The notes beneath the pieces are model-generated. The model did no database searches. It had not been told where the DNA came from and saw nothing but the letters and a program-made list of their open reading frames with translations. A DNA stretch of 64,000 nt from Nitrososphaerota archaeon (GTDB taxonomy: Archaea; Thermoproteota; Nitrososphaeria; Nitrososphaerales; Gagatemarchaeaceae). Shown in pieces: positions 57,107 through 64,000 of the stretch. Where the stretch lies: contig DAHVLJ010000008.1 of assembly GCA_027320425.1 (NCBI GenBank), positions 1 to 64,000 on the forward strand. Direction: 5' to 3'. The first letter of the stretch is position 1. Every line of letters begins with the position of its first letter. A program made the position numbers and the translations under genes.

Positions 57107-60100
57107 TTGTCAGACGAGTACGGTGACCAACCGCCTAGCGCTACCGAGTCTCTCGCTGATGAGAAAGTCGCTATCAAAGATAAACTCGAAGCGAGTCAAT
57201 CCGAAGCTAACAAGCATGCCGCTGATACAAAAATGGAGATTGACAATGTTTCAGCGCAATTAGCGGCAGATGGTCAGACTATCAAGGAATATCACGCCCA
57301 AATCTCGCGTGAGACGGCAGCTGGTCTCGCTAACCTCCGGATTCGGATTAGGAGTACCCTGTACAAGTCAACTTATTCACTTAGAGTATACATGTTAATC
57401 CAGATATCCCTACTGGTACTTGTCGGGCTGCTTGGTAGCTATTTCACCTATCCTATTAACTTCGGTCTATTCTGTGGTTTTGTTGCTGCCTGGGGCATAA
57501 TCAGTACGGTTACAGTTGCCGAGGTCCGAGGTCAGCTTAGGAGCATATCACGCAATTCATCGAGTGCAGAATCCGATATAGACGGATTCAACGAGAGGCT
57601 CGTAACCACCTCATCGAAGTTTCCAACCCCAAGGAATGACACAACGGTCGTAGGAAGATTGTTCGCCACGCTCCAGGCAGACCTGGGCCAGATCGCTACT
57701 AACGCCAGTTCATTCTTCCCCTTCATGTCGAAGTTCGAAAGGGCGCTTGAAGTGGACCAATTCATGGATAGGTTTTCTTTTGCATTGAAGAGATACGACT
57801 TCGATTCCTATTCACTCGACGCCAAGCGAGCCTTCCTGGGCCGAGTCAAACTCACCACCAATAAAACGGCATGGCTTGGTGGACTCTCAGAAGCTGCTTC
57901 ATCAATCTACGGAGAAATCCCCAGCGTCTTGTTCCGACTGATGTATTACGAGACTTGGGATAGAGAGAACATCAAGGCGACGTGGGCGGAAGTCAAGGGA
58001 GATTCAAAGGAGGACTCTGGCGTTAGAGATGCCTTTGCGATGCTGCTTATATCCAAAAACTTGGTGGATAGCCAGGGACTGGACGAGGGGGCACGCGCCA
58101 CTCTCTCCGATATTCTATTCGGCATGGAAGACTACACCCTGCTAGATTTCAAAACTAGGGCAACGGAATTCTACCACAACCTCCGCTTGTTAAAGGAGGA
58201 ATGTCTCAAGGTATTGGACTCATATGACCTAAGCATTGCAATCAATAGGGAATCGATTACTGGACTTTCACCACCTTCTTCCGATCCGACGGAGTGGCAA
58301 GAAGGTGTCATAAAATACATTGCAGATCAGGTTCACCAGAAGATTCGCGGAGAGAACCTGGTGGACTTATCGACCAAGACAGGTGGTGGTGAGTTGCCGT
58401 CTACGGCTGCCGTAGAGACACTAATTCTGGTAGAGGGCGTGGGCGATGTGACGCGCGAACAGATCTGGAAGTCGATATTCAATTCAGAGACCTCGAATGT
58501 CCAAATCAGGTATCTGGCGAGCCTCATTGCCAAGAAGCGAGTATTTCGCCTCCACAAGGAGTTTTCGAGAGAGGCATTCATTGAGCATTTGACACTTGTA
58601 CTAAGGTCATCCCCTGACGATTTCCGTTTAGGAAGAGTCGAAGAAGGCGTCGAGAGCCTTGAACAGGAAATCTTGCGTGTGAAGCGTGGCGTTGCGAGGA
58701 CAAATGAGCGTATGCGCTTCGGGTTGAGTGATGTTTCCTTTGTGGATTCCTTCGTTCCAAAGAAGATATCAGAAGTTGAGGAAGAAGTAGTTCGAGAATT
58801 CGCCAAAGTGGCCAGAGACGTAAACCCTGATGTCACTAGATTGCTCTACTTCTACGTGATAGGTTCCGACAAAGGTCTGGAGTCTTTTTCCGCGATGGTA
58901 AATTCCAAGAACTTGGGGCCCCTGGCGGATTTTCTCGTGGTCAAAGGGTTCGTACCCAAACGGCGATTCAACGAGTATCTTGTGCTCCTACTTGCCCAGT
59001 TGCCAAGCTTCGATCTGGCCTCATTCAGCGATTCGTACAATATCTACGAAAAGCTGTTCAGTAAGATTTCTACATTTCACGCTTTTCTTGAACGTCATCA
59101 GATAGCAGTAGATGCGAATCTCCCATCGTTCAGCAATATCTTAAGCGACTCCGGACCAAAGAGGGGGCTAGACTTTCCACTGTTGTTCTTTGAGGTAGGT
59201 CTCACTATGGTCAGTAAGAAACTTGACCAGATTACTTTGTCCGACGAACAGCATTCTGAGTTGGCCAAGGCTGCATCAGCACTCTCTTTGAGTCTTGAAA
59301 ATGACCGAGCCTCGGAGAAGCTGGCTGAGGACCTCTTTTGGGAGCTATTTGGTGCCAAGGTTCTGTTCAATTACAGCAAACTCTATGTAGCAAATATCTC
59401 AAGGGACAAAGCGACCCTGAAAGAAGCGGCCCTCGAAACAGTCGCAAACCCAAACCCTGACCCGAGCTTTCCATTTTACCGGGAAAAGCTCCATTCCGGA
59501 ATCGTTGTGTTGGGTGAGGACACACTCCTGGCGATGAGACGAACGGAATTCGAGTCGATTTTGAAGAGAGACGAGAAGCTAGGTCTGCAAAATGAGGTAC
59601 TCCAGAACTACGCGGAATCCATCAAGGAATTCATGAGCAAAATTGATGTAAATGTAGCGAGAGAGTTCCTTTCCGCTGGCGTACTCACCGCATACATTCT
59701 GACGATCCCCCACAGTACTGCCCTCATCGAGTTCATGCGGACGCAGGAGAACGCCATTGAAGCTGCTGAGGAAGATCTAGCCGGAATAGACTCTGGGTAC
59801 CTTAGGCTAAGGCAGTTCGAAAGTGGCAGTGGAGCTGGGACGAGGATTGGTCTTGTTCCTTATGGGATGACATTCGAGGACTTTGCGGCCATGTTCGAAG
59901 ACTTGTTCGTGCGGGCGAAGCAGATAACTAAAACGACGAAGCCATTGAATTTCTACATAACTCGTGTCTTTCCATCTAATGATGCGCTTCGGGAAGTAAT
60001 GCAGGGTGGTTCCAAAGCGAACCCGCTCGAGGTGATAAGGGACTTGGTACGGAGGTATATTGTTGGCTCCGATGCCCTCTCGGTTCTCTCACTGCTAGAG

Positions 60101-60481
60101 CCGTCCGAAAACAGTCCTACGGCCTTCAATACTGTAATCTCTGGTCTTATCAACAACAAATCCAATAACCTCTTTACATTGACTAGTGATTTGATTTCGG
60201 ACATCCTAGAGAAGGACAGCGCCATGAGGACCAAGTTTGAGAGCGGTATGGTAGACGAGTCGCTTCGGGCTGCTTATGGTTCCCAAAGCCTCACTGAGCT
60301 TTGCAAGAAGGTCGAAACTCTTACCAGAGTTTCGACGGTCGATTTGGTCAAGCAAGAATTCATAGACCGATTGTATAGCATAATTCCCGACATAGGGGAC
60401 CTACCACAGGAGTCTGGAACCCGGTTGACTGATGCCCTTTTCAAGAGAATCTACGTGGTCGGAACGGTTCTCAATTCCTGA
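57107..60481 (+). CDS. 1124-aa membrane/coiled-coil protein of unknown function
   Basis: TTG start at 57107, box A ~30 nt upstream. Residues ~15-85 form a coiled coil rich in Ala/Glu/Lys/Gln. Residues ~95-145 hold two membrane helices (MLIQISLLVLVGLLGSYF and FGLFCGFVAAWGIISTVTV). The remaining ~970 residues are soluble, mostly helical, without P-loop, nuclease or protease motifs that I can see. Base composition and codons are more AT-rich than the flanking genes. It is the largest gene in the island with the Panacea-like pair. Possible membrane-associated effector of a defence or conflict system; pure inference. Confidence 0.75.
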   Translation: MSDEYGDQPPSATESLADEKVAIKDKLEASQSEANKHAADTKMEIDNVSAQLAADGQTIKEYHAQISRETAAGLANLRIRIRSTLYKSTYSLRVYMLIQISLLVLVGLLGSYFTYPINFGLFCGFVAAWGIISTVTVAEVRGQLRSISRNSSSAESDIDGFNERLVTTSSKFPTPRNDTTVVGRLFATLQADLGQIATNASSFFPFMSKFERALEVDQFMDRFSFALKRYDFDSYSLDAKRAFLGRVKLTTNKTAWLGGLSEAASSIYGEIPSVLFRLMYYETWDRENIKATWAEVKGDSKEDSGVRDAFAMLLISKNLVDSQGLDEGARATLSDILFGMEDYTLLDFKTRATEFYHNLRLLKEECLKVLDSYDLSIAINRESITGLSPPSSDPTEWQEGVIKYIADQVHQKIRGENLVDLSTKTGGGELPSTAAVETLILVEGVGDVTREQIWKSIFNSETSNVQIRYLASLIAKKRVFRLHKEFSREAFIEHLTLVLRSSPDDFRLGRVEEGVESLEQEILRVKRGVARTNERMRFGLSDVSFVDSFVPKKISEVEEEVVREFAKVARDVNPDVTRLLYFYVIGSDKGLESFSAMVNSKNLGPLADFLVVKGFVPKRRFNEYLVLLLAQLPSFDLASFSDSYNIYEKLFSKISTFHAFLERHQIAVDANLPSFSNILSDSGPKRGLDFPLLFFEVGLTMVSKKLDQITLSDEQHSELAKAASALSLSLENDRASEKLAEDLFWELFGAKVLFNYSKLYVANISRDKATLKEAALETVANPNPDPSFPFYREKLHSGIVVLGEDTLLAMRRTEFESILKRDEKLGLQNEVLQNYAESIKEFMSKIDVNVAREFLSAGVLTAYILTIPHSTALIEFMRTQENAIEAAEEDLAGIDSGYLRLRQFESGSGAGTRIGLVPYGMTFEDFAAMFEDLFVRAKQITKTTKPLNFYITRVFPSNDALREVMQGGSKANPLEVIRDLVRRYIVGSDALSVLSLLEPSENSPTAFNTVISGLINNKSNNLFTLTSDLISDILEKDSAMRTKFESGMVDESLRAAYGSQSLTELCKKVETLTRVSTVDLVKQEFIDRLYSIIPDIGDLPQESGTRLTDALFKRIYVVGTVLNS

Positions 60482-60693
60482 TCCTCTAGCGAGAGGGGTA
60501 GTTGGGTTGTGGCCGAAGGAGAAGATTTCGCAGTCAAGCATCCAGGACTAGTGAGATCCCCCAACAACTGGGTGTAAGAGAAGCGGGGAAAGTTGTAAAA
60601 GTCAGAGCCTGCTAAAGTCAGGGTGTGCAATAAACTGACTAGGTTTGCGGTATTCCCGCTCAACATAAGGAGCTGGGGGCTGGGGAGCTGACC

Positions 60694-61653
60694 ATGGCGC
60701 TTTCAGGATTCGAGGGTCAAGTAACAGCAGCAGTCGAGAAGCTCGGCGAGAGCATCGTCAGCGTGAGCAGCATGAGGCTCGAGAGACGATTCTTCGGCAT
60801 CGTCCCGCTGGAGGGCCAGGGTTCGGGAATCATCCTCGACAGGGACGGGCTAGTAGTCACCAACAACCATGTCATCGACGGCGCGAACCAGGTCCACGTG
60901 AGCCTCAAGGATGGCAGGACGTTCACCGGCGAAGTGGTGGGTTCGGATGAAGCAACCGACGTGGCAGTGATTCGAGTCAACGCTTCTGACCTCCCTGCAG
61001 CAGAGCTCGGCGACTCCGAGGCCGTCAGGGTGGGCCAGTTCGTGCTCGCCATAGGCAACGCGCTCGCGCTTCCAGGGGGTCCCACCGTGTCTATGGGGGT
61101 GTTGAGCGCCAAAGGAAGGCCCCTTCCGGGTTCGGACTTCATTTTCGAAGGACTGCTGCAGACCGACGCCGCAGTGAACCCAGGCAACAGCGGAGGGCCG
61201 TTGGCAGACCTTGACGGCAAAATCATAGGGATCACCACCCTGATGATACCCTACGCGCAGGGGATGGGGTTCGCGATACCGATCAACACTGTGAAGAGGA
61301 TCGCCCAGGAGATACTCCAGAACGGGAGGGTGAGCCGAAGATGGATCGGGATCTCGGGAATCGACGTCACCCCACAGCTCGCCCGAAGGTACAGCCTGCA
61401 GACCGACACAGGTTTCCTTGTGGCAGAAGTGGTCCCCCGAAGCCCGGCCGAGTTCGCAGGGCTGCGCAACGGGGACGTCGTCGTGGGGGCTGACGGGGCT
61501 GGGGTGAAGCACACCAAAGACCTGCTCATGGCCATTTCGAAGGCGGAGTCGGGAGGGAAGGTGAGATTGGAGATCAACCGGGCAGGAAGGAAGGGCGAGC
61601 TTGACGTCAGCCCGGCCGAGGCGCCCCCCATCCAGACCTACGACGGGAGATAA
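60694..61653 (+). CDS. HtrA/Deg-type trypsin-like serine protease with PDZ domain
   Basis: 319 residues. Catalytic triad: His59 in VVTNNHVI, Asp89 in EATDVAVI, Ser166 in PGNSGGPL. A PDZ domain covers residues ~215-305 (GFLVAEVVPRSPAEFAGLRNGDVVVGADG). No signal peptide or membrane helix, so a cytosolic protease is predicted. Upstream 60482-60693 is non-coding; it holds AT-rich promoter-like stretches (~60630) and nothing else I can support. Confidence 0.92.
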   Translation: MALSGFEGQVTAAVEKLGESIVSVSSMRLERRFFGIVPLEGQGSGIILDRDGLVVTNNHVIDGANQVHVSLKDGRTFTGEVVGSDEATDVAVIRVNASDLPAAELGDSEAVRVGQFVLAIGNALALPGGPTVSMGVLSAKGRPLPGSDFIFEGLLQTDAAVNPGNSGGPLADLDGKIIGITTLMIPYAQGMGFAIPINTVKRIAQEILQNGRVSRRWIGISGIDVTPQLARRYSLQTDTGFLVAEVVPRSPAEFAGLRNGDVVVGADGAGVKHTKDLLMAISKAESGGKVRLEINRAGRKGELDVSPAEAPPIQTYDGR

Positions 61654-61694
61654 GGGCCGCCTCCTTTATCTCGCGCCTTTGACATGGCGGCCCG

Positions 61695-62828
61695 TTGGCC
61701 TTCACGACCACCGTGGTCGGCAGCTTTCCCCGTTCCAGGGAGCTCATCGACGCCACCAAACGGCACGCCAAAGGCGAGGTGAAACAGGCAGAGCTCGACA
61801 GACTCCTCGAGGGGGCGACGAAGTCGATTATCGCGCAGGAGGAAGAAGCCGGGGTAGAAGTCATCACCGACGGTGAGCAGAGGCGCAGCAGCTTCGTGAG
61901 CTTCGTCGGGGACAAGATTCCGGGTTTCAAGGTGATGCACATAACCCAGCTCAACGCGGATGCGATGGAGATACTGAAGAGGAACAAGGTACAGCTAACA
62001 TACATGAGAGCAGTGATCGCCGAAGAGCTCGAGGACTCCGTCATCGCCGCTGACGAGTTCAAGGCGGCGCGGAAGTACTCCAAGAGGCCGTTCAAGGTCA
62101 CGCTCCCGGCACCGTACCTCGTCATGTGGGAGAGTTGGCACAGCAAGCTTTCGAAGGCGGCCTATCCCACCCCCGAGGACTTCGCCTACGCTTACGCAAA
62201 GCTGCTGAGGAAGGAAGTGCTCAGGCTCAAGGAAGCGGGGGTCTCCTTCATCCAGATAGACGAGCCCATGCTCGGCGACCTGACCGAAGCGGGGGACAAG
62301 CCCGACAGGTACAGACGAGTCTTCAACGAGCTATACGGCCAGGAATACAGGGGGTTCAAACAGGAGCTGAAGCTCGCGGTCGACCTCCTCAACGAGGTGA
62401 CCAAGGGAGTGGACGGGGTCAGGCTGGGGGTCCACATGGACAGGTGGCCGAACAAAGACTCCCCATACTTCGACCTCGGCTACGAAAGGTTCCTTCCGGA
62501 GCTCCTAGAGACCAAGGCCGACCAGTTCGTCCTCGAATATACCTCGCCTGGTACAGGAGACCCAGCCAAGCTGGTGAAAGAGTTCCCCGAAAAGATGGAG
62601 ATAGGGCTCGGGGTCGTAAGCGTCCAGGACTATGAGGTCGAGTCCCCCGGCACCATCGTCTCCAGGGTGAAACGGGTCATCGGGTCCATCGAGCCGGAGC
62701 GGATCTGGCTGAACCCGGACTGCGGCTTCGCGCCTGGGATGTTCAGGACTTTCCCCACCGACGTGGCGTTCGCCAAGCTGAAGTCGATGACGAAGGCGGC
62801 GGAAATGCTTAGGAAAGAGTACGCCTGA
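61695..62828 (+). CDS. MetE-like cobalamin-independent methyltransferase (core, archaeal type)
   Basis: 377 residues, equal to the catalytic half of bacterial MetE. VVGSFPRSRELIDA, QIDEPMLGDL, GVHMDRWP, LEYTSPGTGDPAKL and WLNPDCGFAPGMF mark the barrel. The usual zinc ligands are His, Cys (HxC), Glu and Cys; here the HxC position reads H-M-D, while Glu and the final Cys are kept, so one ligand looks changed. Transfers a methyl group from a folate or corrinoid to homocysteine (or another thiol). TTG start; MTHFR-like gene follows 12 nt later. Confidence 0.87.
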   Translation: MAFTTTVVGSFPRSRELIDATKRHAKGEVKQAELDRLLEGATKSIIAQEEEAGVEVITDGEQRRSSFVSFVGDKIPGFKVMHITQLNADAMEILKRNKVQLTYMRAVIAEELEDSVIAADEFKAARKYSKRPFKVTLPAPYLVMWESWHSKLSKAAYPTPEDFAYAYAKLLRKEVLRLKEAGVSFIQIDEPMLGDLTEAGDKPDRYRRVFNELYGQEYRGFKQELKLAVDLLNEVTKGVDGVRLGVHMDRWPNKDSPYFDLGYERFLPELLETKADQFVLEYTSPGTGDPAKLVKEFPEKMEIGLGVVSVQDYEVESPGTIVSRVKRVIGSIEPERIWLNPDCGFAPGMFRTFPTDVAFAKLKSMTKAAEMLRKEYA

Positions 62829-62839
62829 AACGACCTCAG

Positions 62840-63799
62840 TTGGCACTGAAGGCGTCCCTGGGAAGCCGTCCTGTCATCTACGAAATCGTGCCTCCGCGGA
62901 AGGACACTTCCAGATTCGGCACAGACTTGCGGGTGCTCGATGACGTTCTCAACGACGGCAGAATAGCAGCCATCAATATCCCAGAGCTGATCAGAAGGCG
63001 GTCTGAGCGGGGCGAAGTGGTGTATTCCCCGGCCACGATACCCCCAGAGGAGTATGCGTTGATGATCAGGGACCACAAGGAGCCCATCGTCAACCTGATC
63101 GCACCGAGGCTGGAGAAGGAAGCGCTCCTCCGACGCGTCCGGAAGGTGCTCGCGGATTACATGATCCCCAACCTCATCCTCGTGGGGAGGGAGAGGCGAG
63201 AGGACAGGCTCCCGGGGCCTGACGTCGTCCAGGCGCTCAGCCTGGTCAGGGGGATGAAGACCCAGTCTACCACGCTAGGCGGGATATGCATCTTCTCCCG
63301 GAGTTCATCCGGGACAGACGAAAAGGGGGCCAGTCTGGGGAAGATCTCCGAAGCGGAGCGCCTGTGGAACAAGGCATCCGCAGGATGCGACTTCGTCACG
63401 GGCCAAATTACCTTCGAGTCTGGTCCGGTCATTGGTCTCCTCAGGGACTACCAGGAACTCTGCGATAGGAGAGGGACCAGGCCTGTAACTGTGTTTGTCA
63501 GCCTCACCACGGTGCCCACCGAGGGCATCCTCCGCCTGCTCGAGTCGCTTGACGTCGTGGTGCCTCCCGACATCAGGAAGAAACTCCTTCGCAGCGAGGC
63601 CATGGGCGAGGAGTCGGTAAGGATAGCATCCGAGGTCTTTGGCGAAGTCGTCGACGGTGTCGAGAGAGAAGGAACGAGCGTGCCGCTCGGACTTCAAATC
63701 GAACAGGTCGGTGTCAACAACGGAGCGCTTTCTCTGGAGCTGCTCGATTCTGTGTACCCGATCCTGAAGGGAGCCCGACCTCGGTCTCCCAACAATTAA
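62840..63799 (+). CDS. Methylenetetrahydrofolate-reductase-like protein
   Basis: 319 residues with the MTHFR barrel pattern: YEIVPPRKDTSRFGTDLRVLDDVLNDGRIAAINIPEL, VTGQITFESGPVIGLLRDY and SLTTVPTEGILRLL near the C-terminal half. Lacks the full set of FAD-binding residues of the Escherichia coli enzyme as far as can be judged by eye, as do several archaeal homologues. Makes methyl-tetrahydro(methano)pterin for the MetE-like neighbour. TTG start. Confidence 0.82.
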   Translation: MALKASLGSRPVIYEIVPPRKDTSRFGTDLRVLDDVLNDGRIAAINIPELIRRRSERGEVVYSPATIPPEEYALMIRDHKEPIVNLIAPRLEKEALLRRVRKVLADYMIPNLILVGRERREDRLPGPDVVQALSLVRGMKTQSTTLGGICIFSRSSSGTDEKGASLGKISEAERLWNKASAGCDFVTGQITFESGPVIGLLRDYQELCDRRGTRPVTVFVSLTTVPTEGILRLLESLDVVVPPDIRKKLLRSEAMGEESVRIASEVFGEVVDGVEREGTSVPLGLQIEQVGVNNGALSLELLDSVYPILKGARPRSPNN

Positions 63800-63824
63800 T
63801 AGCGATGTGCCGCCTGGTCGGCCC

Positions 63825-64000
63825 ATGAAGCGGAGCACCCAGGCGGCCGTCCTCTGCGGCGGGAGGGGAGAGCGCCTGAAGCCGCTCACAGACTACTTCC
63901 AGAAGGTGATGATACCGATCGGCCCTAAGAAGCTCCCTCTCCTGGCCTACATCATCGCGTTGATGCGCCACCATGGCATCACCAGGGTGACCCTCCTCAC
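63825..64000 (+). CDS. Sugar-phosphate nucleotidyltransferase, N-terminal fragment (runs off window)
   Basis: The first 58 residues begin MKRSTQAAVLCGGRGERLKP, then PLTDYFQKVMIPIG, the G-G-x-G-x-R-L-x-P-L-T nucleotide-binding motif with a conserved Lys. Likely activates glucose-1-phosphate or mannose-1-phosphate for glycan synthesis. ATG 63825, leaderless-type spacing from an AATTAATAG stretch (~63794). Confidence 0.88.
   Translation, partial: MKRSTQAAVLCGGRGERLKPLTDYFQKVMIPIGPKKLPLLAYIIALMRHHGITRVTLL

Noticed and set aside
60510-60578. 22-aa frame (GTG 60510) before the HtrA gene
   Set aside because: Too short, without promoter spacing or overlap evidence.
1-64000. CRISPR arrays, rRNA genes, insertion sequences with transposases
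   Set aside because: No regularly spaced repeats, no rRNA core sequences and no transposase motifs were seen on reading both strands.

Overview
This window looks like a fragment of an archaeal chromosome, most likely from the Nitrososphaeria/Thaumarchaeota side of the Thermoproteota. The pointers are an A-type ATP synthase operon, a thermosome, polyprenyl-diphosphate and geranylgeranyl-reductase genes for ether lipids, an ESCRT-III/CdvB-like protein, a NurA/HerA-type pair, intron-bearing tRNAs with bulge-helix-bulge splice motifs, and many leaderless genes with a TATA-like box A about 25-30 nt before the start codon. TTG starts are very common. No ammonia-oxidation gene is visible. The gene set (acetyl-CoA synthetase, proline dehydrogenase, peptidases, sugar and drug transporters) suggests an organotrophic, respiring lifestyle. 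Lineage is inference.

Layout. 1-3634: 3' part of an A-type ATPase operon (B end, D, a tiny membrane protein, H, a, c). 3731-5360: prenyl synthase and an unknown gene, divergent. 5400-6523: tRNA-Glu with a D-arm intron, then a ~1.03-kb insert bounded by an exact 18-bp copy of the tRNA 3' end, a decayed integrative element with three small genes. 6629-19033: metabolic and transport genes (VOC, MFS, dipeptidase, serine hydrolase, epimerase, HPr-kinase-like ATPase, TauE/DUF1634, HAD, LigB, MBL, M20, DUF998). 19099-21135: acs. 21598-22651: tRNA-Leu with two introns, a LAGLIDADG endonuclease and a tRNA-like 5' fragment. 22693-29295: PolX, Lrp-type RAM protein, M24 peptidase, proline dehydrogenase, regulator, gamma-glutamyltransferase. 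29350-33659: secreted DUF4382-like protein, tRNA-Arg with intron, AlaX, GGR-like flavoprotein, citrate synthase with an extra N-terminal domain, CBS protein. 33757-36341: nuoABCD. 36429-43688: DMT transporter, MscL, ESCRT-III, TrmB, geranylgeranyl reductase, PPOX, TetR, thermosome. 43789-46634: PCD and several small unknown genes. 46734-50242: NurA-like/HerA-like pair. 50249-55639: MFS, CoA-binding protein, surface proteins, HxlR/PPOX pair. 55640-60690: AT-richer accessory island (88-aa protein, Panacea-like protein, 1124-aa membrane/coiled-coil protein). 60694-64000: HtrA-type protease, MetE- and MTHFR-like pair, start of a sugar nucleotidyltransferase.

How genes work together. Proton translocation by complex I (nuoABCD; the remaining subunits are not here) would feed the A-ATPase; Acs and citrate synthase feed acetyl units into the TCA cycle; proline dehydrogenase, dipeptidases and GGT supply amino acids. 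Prenyl synthase and two GGR-type reductases serve archaeal lipids. MetE- and MTHFR-like proteins form a methyl-group pair.

Most unusual content: the tRNA-borne element, D-arm introns in two tRNAs, the homing endonuclease beside one of them, the island at 55.6-60.7 kb with a candidate Panacea-type toxin-antitoxin pair and a giant unknown protein, the divergent NurA-HerA pair, and a ribbon-helix-helix-like extension on citrate synthase. All calls come from reading the sequence; no database search was run.
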